Positions 54,256 to 62,991 of a DNA stretch of 64,000 nucleotides are shown in pieces. The stretch covers positions 46,728 through 110,727 of the forward strand of contig JABDGH010000002.1 in NCBI GenBank assembly GCA_013286145.1, read 5' to 3'. This stretch comes from Verrucomicrobiota bacterium. Lineage in GTDB: Bacteria > Verrucomicrobiota > Verrucomicrobiia > Methylacidiphilales > UBA1321. Positions within the stretch are counted from its first letter, which is position 1, and every line of letters starts with the position of its first letter. The notes beneath the pieces are model-generated. The model had not been told where the DNA came from. It saw only the letters and a list, made by a program, of their open reading frames with translations, and ran no database searches. The translations under genes were made by a program, and so were the position numbers.

Positions 54256-55958
54256 GGTGTGGAGGCAGGTTGTTTGGAGCGATCTGCGTTCGCATTTTTA
54301 AGTTCCACGCCGAGGTCGCCGATGCGGCTTAAAGTCATGCCGGCTAGGGCGGGAGTGGCTGCAACCATTGCCTTGAAGACTTCTTCGATGGTGTAGAGAC
54401 CGTTGCCGCCGCCGAGGGCTGCTTTTAGCTGGAGCAAAATTTGCCAGTCGTCCATCGCCTGACCGGGAACGGAGATGGCTTTATTGAGGCGTTGGAGGCG
54501 TCCGGCACCGTTGACCATGGAGCCGCGTTTTTCGGCGAAGCTCGCGCCGGGTAAAACAAAATCGGCGCGTTCACTGGTGGGGCAGGGGAGAATGGATTGA
54601 ACGACGAGCAGCTTTAAATTGGCGAGCGCGGTGGCAGGCCATCCGGCATCCCCGAGAAGATTTTCGTGGAGGACGAAGAGCGCCTGGATGCGGCCGCTTT
54701 CGACGCCCTGGCGGATTTTCGCGAGAGTCTGGCCGTTATTGGAGATTCCAAAGAGGGCAACGCCGTTGCTGTTGGGATTCAGGTCGGCGCTGCGGAGGAT
54801 ACCGTCGGCGACGCCCTGGCGGGGAACGATGTCGGTGAGCACCTTGTCGCCACCGAGTACCTTGCGGACTTCGCTGAGGAGAAAGGCTTCTTCGTTGGTA
54901 AGTCTGCCCGAGGCGACGATGGCGATCTGCTCGGGCTGGAATTCGCGCAGGCGCGAGGCGACGCGGGGAATGATTTCGTCCCACGGCGTGTGGAGTTTTC
55001 CCTGGCCGACTTTGGCCGTCGGTTCGACGAGCCGCTCGGGGAGATGGATGTAATGAAAGCCGAGACGTCCCTGGTCGCACATCCACTGGGAGTTGACGGC
55101 TTCATTTTCGCGCGGTGTCTGGCGATAGACGGTTTGTTCGCGGCTGCCGATCAGGGTGTTGCAACCCGTGGCACAACCAGTGCAGATGCTCTTGGTTTCC
55201 TTGAGGAACCAGACGCGCATCTGGAAACGGAAATCCTTGCTGGTGAGCGCGCCGACGGGACAGATATCGACGGTGTTGAGCGAGTAATTATTATCGAGGC
55301 GTTTGCCCGGATGGACGGCGAGGGTGGTGTGGCTGCCGCGATCAATGAAACCGAGGACGTCGTCTTCAACCGTCTCCTTGGAGAAGCGGATGCAACGCGA
55401 GCACATGATGCAGCGTTCGTCATCGAGAACGATTCGCTCGCCGATATCGACACGCTTTGGTTTCTTGACCTTTTCGTCGGTGAAGCGGCTGCCTTCCGCG
55501 CCGTACTGGACGGAGTATTCCTGGAGTTTGCATTCACCGGCCTGGTCGCAAATGGGGCAGTCGAGGGGATGATTGATGAGGAGAAATTCCATGACGCCTT
55601 CGCGGCATTCCTTGACCATGGGCGATTCGGTGCGGATGCCCATGCCCTCGGAGATCATGGTAGCGCAGCCGATTTGCGGGCGGGGTATCCAGTTGAGTTC
55701 GGGTTTGCCATCGGCGGCGAGAACTGGTTTGCGCTCGGCATCGAGCTTGGGTGTGCCCATTTCGACCAGGCACATGCGGCAGTTGCCGGAGATGGAGAGC
55801 TTGGGATGGTAACAATAGTGGGGGATGAATTTGCTCGCGCGGCGGGCGACCTCGACGACGTTGAGGCCCTTGGGAAACTGCATCCAGACGCCATCGACCT
55901 GGACGTTGAGCATCGGGGCGTCGGCGGGAGTGATGTCGTGATTGAACGGATTCTTCAT
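54252..55958 (-). CDS. nuoG: NADH-quinone oxidoreductase subunit G (molybdopterin oxidoreductase family)
   Basis: HYCYHPKLSISGNCRMCLVEMG...INHPLDCPICDQAGECKLQEYSVQYG...DDERCIMCSRCIRFSKE. Confidence 0.96.
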   Translation of the reverse strand: MKNPFNHDITPADAPMLNVQVDGVWMQFPKGLNVVEVARRASKFIPHYCYHPKLSISGNCRMCLVEMGTPKLDAERKPVLAADGKPELNWIPRPQIGCATMISEGMGIRTESPMVKECREGVMEFLLINHPLDCPICDQAGECKLQEYSVQYGAEGSRFTDEKVKKPKRVDIGERIVLDDERCIMCSRCIRFSKETVEDDVLGFIDRGSHTTLAVHPGKRLDNNYSLNTVDICPVGALTSKDFRFQMRVWFLKETKSICTGCATGCNTLIGSREQTVYRQTPRENEAVNSQWMCDQGRLGFHYIHLPERLVEPTAKVGQGKLHTPWDEIIPRVASRLREFQPEQIAIVASGRLTNEEAFLLSEVRKVLGGDKVLTDIVPRQGVADGILRSADLNPNSNGVALFGISNNGQTLAKIRQGVESGRIQALFVLHENLLGDAGWPATALANLKLLVVQSILPCPTSERADFVLPGASFAEKRGSMVNGAGRLQRLNKAISVPGQAMDDWQILLQLKAALGGGNGLYTIEEVFKAMVAATPALAGMTLSRIGDLGVELKNANADRSKQPASTP

Positions 55959-56046
55959 TCGAGGTGTTCTTTGCGAGGGTCGGACAAATTTCGTTGCGCC
56001 AGACCTTGGAAGATCCGGCGCAACATAATTAAGTTTTTAGATCAGA

Positions 56047-56184
56047 TTAGGAATTCGGATGAACGGGTTCCGGGGCGGGAGCCGGTGGCGGTGGTGGCGG
56101 AGCGGGATGATCGCAGGCGGAGAGCAGCGCGGATGAAAAGGTCACCGCACAGATCAACACGAGGAGTTTAAGATACGATTTCAT
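56047..56184 (-). CDS. small Pro-rich lipoprotein between nuoF and nuoG
   Basis: MKSYLKLLVLICAVTFSSALLSACDHPAPPPPPPAPAPEPVHPNS; lipobox LLSAC. Confidence 0.7.
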   Translation of the reverse strand: MKSYLKLLVLICAVTFSSALLSACDHPAPPPPPPAPAPEPVHPNS

Positions 56185-56263
56185 ATGTTTTATGGCTTGG
56201 TTTTGGGTTCGAATGACAGGCGTTATATTAGTAAGAAGCAGATGCAGGGCAAGGCCGTGATTT

Positions 56264-57655
56264 TTAAACCGGCTCCAGTTTTTTTGACGAGGCGGAGCCA
56301 ATGGTTGATTTTTTATTCGCCGACGCGCCATTGCCGAGGGCGTGGGCTTCAAATTCATTTTTAAACTTGCTGACAAAACTTTGCACGGGCCACGCGCAGG
56401 CTTCACCAAAAGCGCAAATCGTCTTCCCGGCAATATTGTCGGCGACGTTTGTGAGGAGACTCACGTCGTCGGGATGACCGCGTCCGTTCATCAGCCGGTC
56501 TGAAATCTTTTTCATCCAGAGCGAGCCTTCGCGGCAGGGGGTGCATTGGCCGCACGATTCGTGGGCGTAGAAAGTGGAGATATTGGCGAGGCACTCGACC
56601 ATGTTGCGGCTGTCGTCCATGACGATGATGCCGCCGCTGCCCGCCATGGAACCTGCCGCTGCGAGAGTATCGAAATCGAGGGGGATGTCTTCCAGGCCGA
56701 TTTCTTTTTCCTCCATCGTGCCGTCGGCTTTCTTGCTCTTGATCTTGTAGCGTTCGCCCGCCTTGAGGACTTTGGCCGAGGAGCCGCCGGGAATGATGGC
56801 CTTGAGCTTGCGCCCGCCACGGATGCCGCCGCAAACATCGTTGATGAGTTCACCGAGGGTGAGCGCGCCGACTTCAAATTCAAAGTAGCCGGGCTTTTCG
56901 ACGTCGCCACTGACGCAGAGGAGTCGCGTACCGGTGTTGTTTGGTTTGCCGAGCTTGGCGTAGGCGGCACCGCCCATTGCGACGATGTGCTTGATGTTGC
57001 AGAGGGTCTCGACGTTGTTGACGATGGTGGGGCACATGTAGAGACCGAGCACCGCCGGGAAATAGGGAGGCTTGATGCGTGGGTAGGCGCGTTTGCCTTC
57101 GAGCGATTCAATCAGGCCGGTTTCTTCGCCGCAAATATAGGCACCCGCGCCGCGATGGACGTAGATTTCGAGGTCGTAGGCAGTACCGGCGATGCCTTTG
57201 CCGAGGAAGTTTTTGGCCTTGGCTTCCGCAATCGCTTTCTCAAGGATTTTCGCGCCGAGCGTGAATTCACCCCGGATATAGATGTAGGCGAGATGGACGT
57301 TGTTGGCGTAACAGGCGATGATCATGCCTTCGAGAAGCTGATGCGGATCCTTGTAGATGATCTGGCGATCCTTGAAGGTGCCGGGCTCCGATTCATCGGC
57401 GTTGCAGATGAGATAAACGGGCTTGGTATTTTTGGTGGGGTCGATGAAGCCCCACTTCATGCCGCAGGAAAATCCGGCACCGCCACGTCCGCGCAGGGCG
57501 GAGGTCTTCACTTCGGCAACGATCTCGGGGCCCTTCATGGTGAGGGCTTTTTTCAGGTCGTTATACCCGCCGACTTTTAGATAGCAGTCGATATCGACGG
57601 TGTATCCGGGTTCGTCGATGTGCTTGAAGATGAGTCTGTTTTCGGCGATGGGCAT
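56264..57655 (-). CDS. nuoF: NADH-quinone oxidoreductase subunit F
   Basis: ALRGRGGAGFSCGMKWGFI...CNADESEPGTFKDR...ESCGQCTPCREGSLWMKKI. Confidence 0.97.
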   Translation of the reverse strand: MPIAENRLIFKHIDEPGYTVDIDCYLKVGGYNDLKKALTMKGPEIVAEVKTSALRGRGGAGFSCGMKWGFIDPTKNTKPVYLICNADESEPGTFKDRQIIYKDPHQLLEGMIIACYANNVHLAYIYIRGEFTLGAKILEKAIAEAKAKNFLGKGIAGTAYDLEIYVHRGAGAYICGEETGLIESLEGKRAYPRIKPPYFPAVLGLYMCPTIVNNVETLCNIKHIVAMGGAAYAKLGKPNNTGTRLLCVSGDVEKPGYFEFEVGALTLGELINDVCGGIRGGRKLKAIIPGGSSAKVLKAGERYKIKSKKADGTMEEKEIGLEDIPLDFDTLAAAGSMAGSGGIIVMDDSRNMVECLANISTFYAHESCGQCTPCREGSLWMKKISDRLMNGRGHPDDVSLLTNVADNIAGKTICAFGEACAWPVQSFVSKFKNEFEAHALGNGASANKKSTIGSASSKKLEPV

Positions 57656-57790
57656 AAAAATTTTGACGGAATTACGGAATTACCAAATTAAACGGAATTA
57701 ACGGAATTTTTTGGATGGGATTAATAAGATTAAGATGATTTTAAAGGCAGGAGAAGTTTGACGGAATTACGGAATTAACGAAATTAGGAC
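57655..57790 (+). repeat. family B A+T-rich periodic repeat upstream of nuoF
   Basis: TTTTGACGGAATTACGGAATTACCAAATTAAACGGAATTAACGGAATTTTTTGGATGGGATTAATAAGATTAAGATGATTTTAAAGGCAGGAGAAG... Confidence 0.9.
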
Positions 57791-57807
57791 TGAAGGTTGG
57801 GAGAAAC

Positions 57808-58122
57808 TCATTTAGTGACGTTGGTATTCGTTGTTTGAAACATGCCGCGACAAATTAATCTGGCGAGTGGGCCACTCAGCACAAACATGATGACCGCAGT
57901 GAGGGCATGAAATGTGATCTCCGTTACGTAAGCTTGGATGGAATGCTTCTGATACGAAGTTGGTAAATCCGAATTGGCCAAGTAACTCCTATCAAGCTCA
58001 AGAAGACAGAGATAATGGAAGGTAAGTAGGACGAATTGAAACCCAATGATGCGAAACGACACAGTTGCGAGCAATTCAATCAATCTTCTCGTAAGTAGTT
58101 CATTAACATGCATGTCCTTCAT
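57808..58122 (-). CDS. small membrane hypothetical between nuoE and nuoF
   Basis: 104 aa with two hydrophobic segments; locally A+T richer than neighbours. Confidence 0.5.
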   Translation of the reverse strand: MKDMHVNELLTRRLIELLATVSFRIIGFQFVLLTFHYLCLLELDRSYLANSDLPTSYQKHSIQAYVTEITFHALTAVIMFVLSGPLARLICRGMFQTTNTNVTK

Positions 58123-58176
58123 GTTCCTCCTACCTGAAATAGGTGTGCCTTTAAAATCATGTTAATCATATCAAAA

Positions 58177-58749
58177 TCATTTGTATTTGAGGAGGAGTTC
58201 GTCGGCGCGGCGTTGGGTGACGTTTTCGTGGAAGTCGTCGTTGATCATGATGACGGGCGCGGTGCCGCAGGAGGCGATGCATTCGACAAACTCGACGGAG
58301 TATTTGCCGTCGGGACTGGTGGCGAGGCCGTGGGCATCAGGCTCTCCGACTTTGCATTCCTGGCGGAGGTAATCGCAAAGCGCGTAACTGCCCGCCATGG
58401 CGCAGGAGAGGGTGCGGCAAACCTTGATCAGCGTTTTGCCCGCCGGGTGCTGGCGGAACATGGGGTAGAAGGTGACGAGCTCGAGGATGTTGATGGCTTG
58501 CAGGTCGAGCTTGGCGGCGATCCACGCGATGCCTTCCGGCGAGATGTAGCCGAAGGTTTCCTGCCAGAGGTGGAGGAGGGGGAGGGAGGCACTGCGCTTG
58601 GAGACGGGATAGTGGGTGATCAATTCGTCGGCCTGCGCTTCAAAGCCCTTGGGCAAAGCGGTTGGGGCGTGATGATGATCTGGAGCGCCGGGATAGACGG
58701 TTCCGGGGAGGATCGATTGGGTGGAGGGGGTGACGACAGGATTGCTCAT
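58177..58749 (-). CDS. nuoE: NADH-quinone oxidoreductase subunit E
   Basis: LQAINILELVTFYPMFRQHPAGKTLIKVCRTLSCAMAGSYALCDYL...VEFVECIASCGTAPVIMINDDFHENVT. Confidence 0.95.
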   Translation of the reverse strand: MSNPVVTPSTQSILPGTVYPGAPDHHHAPTALPKGFEAQADELITHYPVSKRSASLPLLHLWQETFGYISPEGIAWIAAKLDLQAINILELVTFYPMFRQHPAGKTLIKVCRTLSCAMAGSYALCDYLRQECKVGEPDAHGLATSPDGKYSVEFVECIASCGTAPVIMINDDFHENVTQRRADELLLKYK

Positions 58750-59084
58750 GATTTGGTTGGGGAGGGGATCGCAGTATGGTCAACAACTCCGTTAACAAAG
58801 ATAACTTGGAAGTCTCCGCCGAGTGGATAAGTAGGATAATGGTAGACATCGCCAACTATGCCGGTCGATTCAGCGTGTTCGATTCGGAGAGGCTGTCCCA
58901 TAAGTTGCTCAACTTTGGCTATCGAGAGAGGTGGCTTCGTCTCGTTGATTTTCTCGAAAGAGGACAGAAATTTTGCCGACTTCATCGCCATCAGCACAGG
59001 AGGCACAAGCCAGATGGCAAGGGCGATGATAATCGACGCGGTAATTAGCGCCGAAAAAGTCATGATCTTCTGCATAGGAATCAT
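58746..59084 (-). CDS. small membrane-anchored protein, possibly divergent SmpA/BamE-like domain
   Basis: TM N-terminus; KVEQLMGQPLRIEHAESTGIVGDVYHYPTYPLGGDFQVIFVNGVV; 4-nt overlaps on both sides. Confidence 0.65.
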   Translation of the reverse strand: MIPMQKIMTFSALITASIIIALAIWLVPPVLMAMKSAKFLSSFEKINETKPPLSIAKVEQLMGQPLRIEHAESTGIVGDVYHYPTYPLGGDFQVIFVNGVVDHTAIPSPTKS

Positions 59085-59377
59085 TTGAATTCGCCCTCCC
59101 TGGCCATGACCTTGTCATTGATGAAAACGATTTTCACATCGGCGGAACTGGTATGATACGTATAGGTCATGCTGCTAAGACCGAGCGCACCTTGAGTTTG
59201 AACGTCGGTGGGCGTGCCAAGGATCGCTTTGACTTCGTCGGTGGTCATGCCGTTGTGAACTTTTTGCAGGTTGTCGGAGGTGAGCTTCGAGCAGGCCGTG
59301 AAGAGCAGGGTGACGGCGAATAGCAGCGTCATCGTAAAGTGCCCCCGGTTCAATCGTATCGCTACAGGTGAGATCAT
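59081..59377 (-). CDS. SmpA/OmlA (BamE-like) lipoprotein paralog 3
   Basis: Lipobox LLFTAC; SKLTSDNLQKVHNGMTTDEVKAILGTPTDVQ...YTYHTSSADVKIVFINDKVMAREGEFK. Confidence 0.8.
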   Translation of the reverse strand: MISPVAIRLNRGHFTMTLLFAVTLLFTACSKLTSDNLQKVHNGMTTDEVKAILGTPTDVQTQGALGLSSMTYTYHTSSADVKIVFINDKVMAREGEFK

Positions 59378-59715
59378 TTGAAAGTGCCCTCTGTGGAAAC
59401 TACCTTGTCCCCGATAAAAACGACTCCTACGTCAACTGAAGAAATGCGATAAAGATACGTGATTTTGTCTTCGAGTTTCCGGGCCGGATAGTTTGGTGCA
59501 CTAGGATTAGGGTCGTACATTTGTGTCGTAAAAACTGTCGATTTGCCCAGAATGGCCTCCACTTCACTTCTTGTCATGCCGTTGTGAATTTTTTTGAAAT
59601 TGGACTCGGTGAGCTTAGGACTCGAGATGCAGGCCGTGAAGAGCAGGGTGATGGCGAATAGCAGCCCCATCGTAAAGTTGCCCCGGCTCAATCGTTTTGC
59701 TACAGGTGAAATCAT
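59374..59715 (-). CDS. SmpA/OmlA (BamE-like) lipoprotein paralog 2
   Basis: Lipobox LLFTAC; SPKLTESNFKKIHNGMTRSEVEAILGKSTVF...YRISSVDVGVVFIGDKVVSTEGTFK. Confidence 0.8.
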   Translation of the reverse strand: MISPVAKRLSRGNFTMGLLFAITLLFTACISSPKLTESNFKKIHNGMTRSEVEAILGKSTVFTTQMYDPNPSAPNYPARKLEDKITYLYRISSVDVGVVFIGDKVVSTEGTFK

Positions 59716-60116
59716 TTGAAGGTGCCCTCCGTAGCAGTGACTTTTTCCCCGAGAAAAATGATTTTTATGTCAGAGGAAGAGGTGTGATAGAAATAAGTGA
59801 TCTTGTTCTTGAGCTTACTGGCCAGATAGTCCTGGTAGTCTGGTGCATCCGGAGAGGGCTGGCGGCTGAGATAACTATTTCTTTCCTCAAAAACAATTGG
59901 GCTGCCAAGGATCGCTTTGACTTCGTCCGTGGTCATGCCGTTCTGGATTTTCTTGAAATTGGACTCGGTGAGTTTAGAGCAACTCGTTATAAACAGAGCG
60001 AGAGCCAATAAGATTCCCATCGCAAGATTGCCCTGATTGAGTCGGGCTTTCTGAGTAAAATAGTTAGAGATCCCTCGATAAAATCGAGATGACATAAAAT
60101 TTTTCATCGGTCGCAT
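59712..60116 (-). CDS. SmpA/OmlA (BamE-like) lipoprotein paralog 1
   Basis: LFITSCSKLTESNFKKIQNGMTTDEVKAILGSPIVF...YFYHTSSSDIKIIFLGEKVTATEGTFK; true start may be 60020 because upstream codons read through a dispersed repeat. Confidence 0.8.
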   Translation of the reverse strand: MRPMKNFMSSRFYRGISNYFTQKARLNQGNLAMGILLALALFITSCSKLTESNFKKIQNGMTTDEVKAILGSPIVFEERNSYLSRQPSPDAPDYQDYLASKLKNKITYFYHTSSSDIKIIFLGEKVTATEGTFK

Positions 60117-61354
60117 TCTCCCATGACGAAATCGAGGCTGCCGAGGATGGCGACGACGTCAGCCATCATGTGGCCGGGCAGGAGTTTCGAGAGGATGCTC
60201 AGGTTGACGAAGGAGGGGGAGCGAATCTTCATCCGGTAAGGAACGCCGCCGCCCTTGCTGTTGATGTAGAAGCCGAGTTCGCCCTTCGGATTTTCCGCGC
60301 CGAAATAGACTTCGCCGACGGGGGCCTGGATGCCCTCGGTGACGAGGATGAACTGGTGGATGAGTTCCTCCATCTTGGTGAGGACTTTGTCCTTGCGGGG
60401 GAGGAAGCCCTTGCCGTCGCCGATGTTGATCGGGCCGGTGGGAATGTGGCTGAGAGCCTGTTCGAGGATGCGGGTGCTTTGGCGCAATTCCTCCAGGCGG
60501 CAGAGATAGCGGTCGTAGCAATCACCGACCGAGCCGACCGGCACCGAGAAGCCATACTCGGAGTAGGTGAGATAAGGACGATCCTTGCGGATGTCATAAT
60601 AGACACCGGAACCGCGAAGGTTGGGTCCCGTGAGGCCGAAGTCGATGGCGTCTTCCTTGGAAATGATTCCGATGCCCTTATTGCGATCGACGAAAATCTT
60701 GTTGCGGCTCAGGAGTTGATCGAGTTCGTCGATCTTGCCCTTGAACTGTTCGACGAAAGCCTTGGCCTGATCGATAAACCCGGGGGGCAGATCGCGGATT
60801 TGTCCGCCGATGCGGGTGTAGCTGGTGGTGAAGCGCGCACCAGTGAGGAGTTCGATGAGATTGTAGATTTTTTCGCGCTCGGTGAAGATATAGAGGAAGA
60901 CGGTCATTGCGCCGCAATCCATGGCGAGCGCGCCCATGCCGAGGAGATGCGCGGAGATGCGGGCGAGTTCGCAGCAGATGACGCGGATGACCTGGCCTCG
61001 TGGTGGAATGGTCCAGCCCATGAGTTTTTCAACTGCGAGGGCATAGGCGACGTTGCTGGCGAGGGGGGCGAGGTAGTCGAGCCGATCCGTGTAGGGCACG
61101 AATTGGTTATAGGTCATGTTCTCGGCGATTTTTTCGTCGCCGCGATGGAGGTAGCCGATGTCGGGCACGGCGCGGGTGACGATTTCACCGTCAAGTTCGA
61201 GCAGGACGCGAAGGACGCCGTGCGTACTCGGGTGCGATGGCCCCAGGTTGAGCATGAGCTTGTCGCCCATTTTTCCGTTTCCGGCCTGGACTTGCTCGAA
61301 TTGTTGCGCGGCGCGCATGACGCTATCGGGTGTTTCGAGGAGGGTTTCGGGCAT
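60104..61354 (-). CDS. nuoD: NADH-quinone oxidoreductase subunit D
   Basis: LMLNLGPSHPSTHGVLRVLLELDGEIV...DIGYLHRGDEKIAENMTYNQFVPYTDRLDYLAPLASNVAYALAVEKL. Confidence 0.97.
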   Translation of the reverse strand: MPETLLETPDSVMRAAQQFEQVQAGNGKMGDKLMLNLGPSHPSTHGVLRVLLELDGEIVTRAVPDIGYLHRGDEKIAENMTYNQFVPYTDRLDYLAPLASNVAYALAVEKLMGWTIPPRGQVIRVICCELARISAHLLGMGALAMDCGAMTVFLYIFTEREKIYNLIELLTGARFTTSYTRIGGQIRDLPPGFIDQAKAFVEQFKGKIDELDQLLSRNKIFVDRNKGIGIISKEDAIDFGLTGPNLRGSGVYYDIRKDRPYLTYSEYGFSVPVGSVGDCYDRYLCRLEELRQSTRILEQALSHIPTGPINIGDGKGFLPRKDKVLTKMEELIHQFILVTEGIQAPVGEVYFGAENPKGELGFYINSKGGGVPYRMKIRSPSFVNLSILSKLLPGHMMADVVAILGSLDFVMGECDR

Positions 61355-61361
61355 AAATCTG

Positions 61362-61525
61362 AAGAAGTTTGACGGAATTACGGAATTACCAAATTAAACC
61401 AAATTAACGGAATTTTTTTAGGAATGAAGATTGGGTTGGGGGTTGGGAAGCAAAACGGAATTACCAAATTAAACGGAATTAATGGAATTTTTTTGGGTGG
61501 GATTAATAAGATTAAGATGATTTCA
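61362..61525 (+). repeat. family B A+T-rich periodic repeat filling nuoC-nuoD gap
   Basis: AGTTTGACGGAATTACGGAATTACCAAATTAAACCAAATTAACGGAATTTTTTTAGG...ACGGAATTACCAAATTAAACGGAATTAATGG...GATTAATAAGATTAAGATGATTTCAG. Confidence 0.9.
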
Positions 61526-62128
61526 GAGGTCGGCGGGTTTGGCGCGGGGTTCGCGGGTCGTGGTGAGTGCTTCGCCAATGAGAGGTTGGGCAATCTCGGG
61601 TGCGGCGACGAAGGGGCCGCCTTCGAGTGGCGCGGGACGGCTGAAAGCTTCGCCCGGCATGTCGCTGGAGAGGCCTTCGAGAGGGAAATCCTTACGGAGA
61701 GGATAGTAGGGGTAGCCGTCCCACATCAGAATGCGGCGCAGATCGGGATGGCCGTTGAACTTGAGTCCCATCATGTCGAAAACCTCTCGTTCATGCCAAT
61801 CCGCGCCTTGATAGACCGGCACCAGCGAATCGACAGTCGTATCGTCTTCGCTGACCTTGATTTTGACGCGCAGGTGTTCCTGGTTATTAGCACCGCCCAA
61901 GGTGCTAAATTCGTAAACGACCTCGTAACGGGGTTCATCGCCGAAATAATCGACGCTCGAAATATCGACGAGAAAATTGTAGCCGAGCGTATTCTTGATG
62001 TAATCGGCTGCGGGGCGAATTTGGTCGCGATCGACTTCAATCGTCCACTCGCCGCGAAATTCCTTCGCCTGGCCGACTTTGCCGGGAAATTGCTTTTGCA
62101 GGGATGCGATGGTGTCTTGAGCGGACAT
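61523..62128 (-). CDS. nuoC: NADH-quinone oxidoreductase subunit C
   Basis: VPVYQGADWHEREVFDMMGLKFNGHPDLRRILMWDGYPYYPLRKDFPLEG. Confidence 0.96.
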   Translation of the reverse strand: MSAQDTIASLQKQFPGKVGQAKEFRGEWTIEVDRDQIRPAADYIKNTLGYNFLVDISSVDYFGDEPRYEVVYEFSTLGGANNQEHLRVKIKVSEDDTTVDSLVPVYQGADWHEREVFDMMGLKFNGHPDLRRILMWDGYPYYPLRKDFPLEGLSSDMPGEAFSRPAPLEGGPFVAAPEIAQPLIGEALTTTREPRAKPADL

Positions 62129-62129
62129 A

Positions 62130-62270
62130 CAGAATTTACGGTAGGGAATTTACGGAATTACTAAATTAAACGGAATTTTTTTAAGGAATGAAGATTGGGT
62201 TGGGAAGTAAAACGGAATTAACGGAATTTTTTGGATGGGATTAATAGGATTCGGGGAGCGCTTTGATGAT
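62130..62270 (+). repeat. family B A+T-rich periodic repeat filling nuoB-nuoC gap
   Basis: AATTTACGGTAGGGAATTTACGGAATTACTAAATTAAACGGAATTTTTTTAAGGAATGAAGATTGGGTTGGGAAGTAAAACGGAATTAACGGAATTTTTTGGATGGGATTAATAGG. Confidence 0.88.
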
Positions 62271-62271
62271 T

Positions 62272-62862
62272 TCAGAATTTTGCGACTTCGGCTTGGCTCA
62301 TGCGGCCCGCAGGCATTTTGGGCAATTGTTTCTGGGCCATGGTCGAGCCTTCGGTCATGATTTTATTTTGGAGACGCATCAGTCCTTCGAGCAGAGCTTC
62401 GGGACGAGGCGGGCAGCCGGAGATGTAAACATCCACGGGCAGGATTTGATCGACGCCCTGGAGCACGGCGTAACTGCGATACATGCCGCCAGTGGAGGCG
62501 CAGGCGCCCATGGCAATGACCCACTTGGGATCGGGCATCTGGTCGTAGATGCGCTTGGTGGCGAGAGCCATCTTGTAGGTGACCGTGCCGGCGACGATGA
62601 GCAGATCGCTTTGACGTGGAGAGAAGCGCATGACTTCGGCTCCAAAGCGGGCGATGTCGAATCGCGCGCAGGAGGCGGCCATGAGTTCAATCGCACAGCA
62701 GGCCAGGCCCATGGGCATGGGCCAGAGTGAGTTTTTTCGCATCCAGTTGATGGAGGCATCGAGCGTGGTTAGGACGATGTTGCCTTCAACCTTTGAATTA
62801 TAAGAGAGGTCTTTTCCGTGGACCATATTGGGAAAACATAGAGTGCGCTCGTGGAGCGGCAA
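62272..62862 (-). CDS. nuoB: NADH-quinone oxidoreductase subunit B
   Basis: [51 protein letters not shown]...[41 protein letters not shown]. Confidence 0.97.
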   Translation of the reverse strand: MPLHERTLCFPNMVHGKDLSYNSKVEGNIVLTTLDASINWMRKNSLWPMPMGLACCAIELMAASCARFDIARFGAEVMRFSPRQSDLLIVAGTVTYKMALATKRIYDQMPDPKWVIAMGACASTGGMYRSYAVLQGVDQILPVDVYISGCPPRPEALLEGLMRLQNKIMTEGSTMAQKQLPKMPAGRMSQAEVAKF

Positions 62863-62991
62863 GGGAATTATTAAAAATTTAACGGTGGTGGGGATGGCAG
62901 TCCCTGGCGTCCGGTTTTATTTGGGACGCGAAGGGACTCGCGTCCCTACCTTGCAGACTTGATGACTAATAAAGGTTGAGTAAAGTGCGGC

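Noticed and set aside
54666-56171. 501-aa + strand ORF opposite nuoG
   Set aside because: Antisense shadow of a clearly homologous nuoG gene in a high-GC coding region; no recognisable protein features
56546-57580. 344-aa + strand ORF opposite nuoF
   Set aside because: Antisense shadow of nuoF
60170-61372. 400-aa + strand ORF opposite nuoD
   Set aside because: Antisense shadow; sense strand encodes unmistakable NuoD
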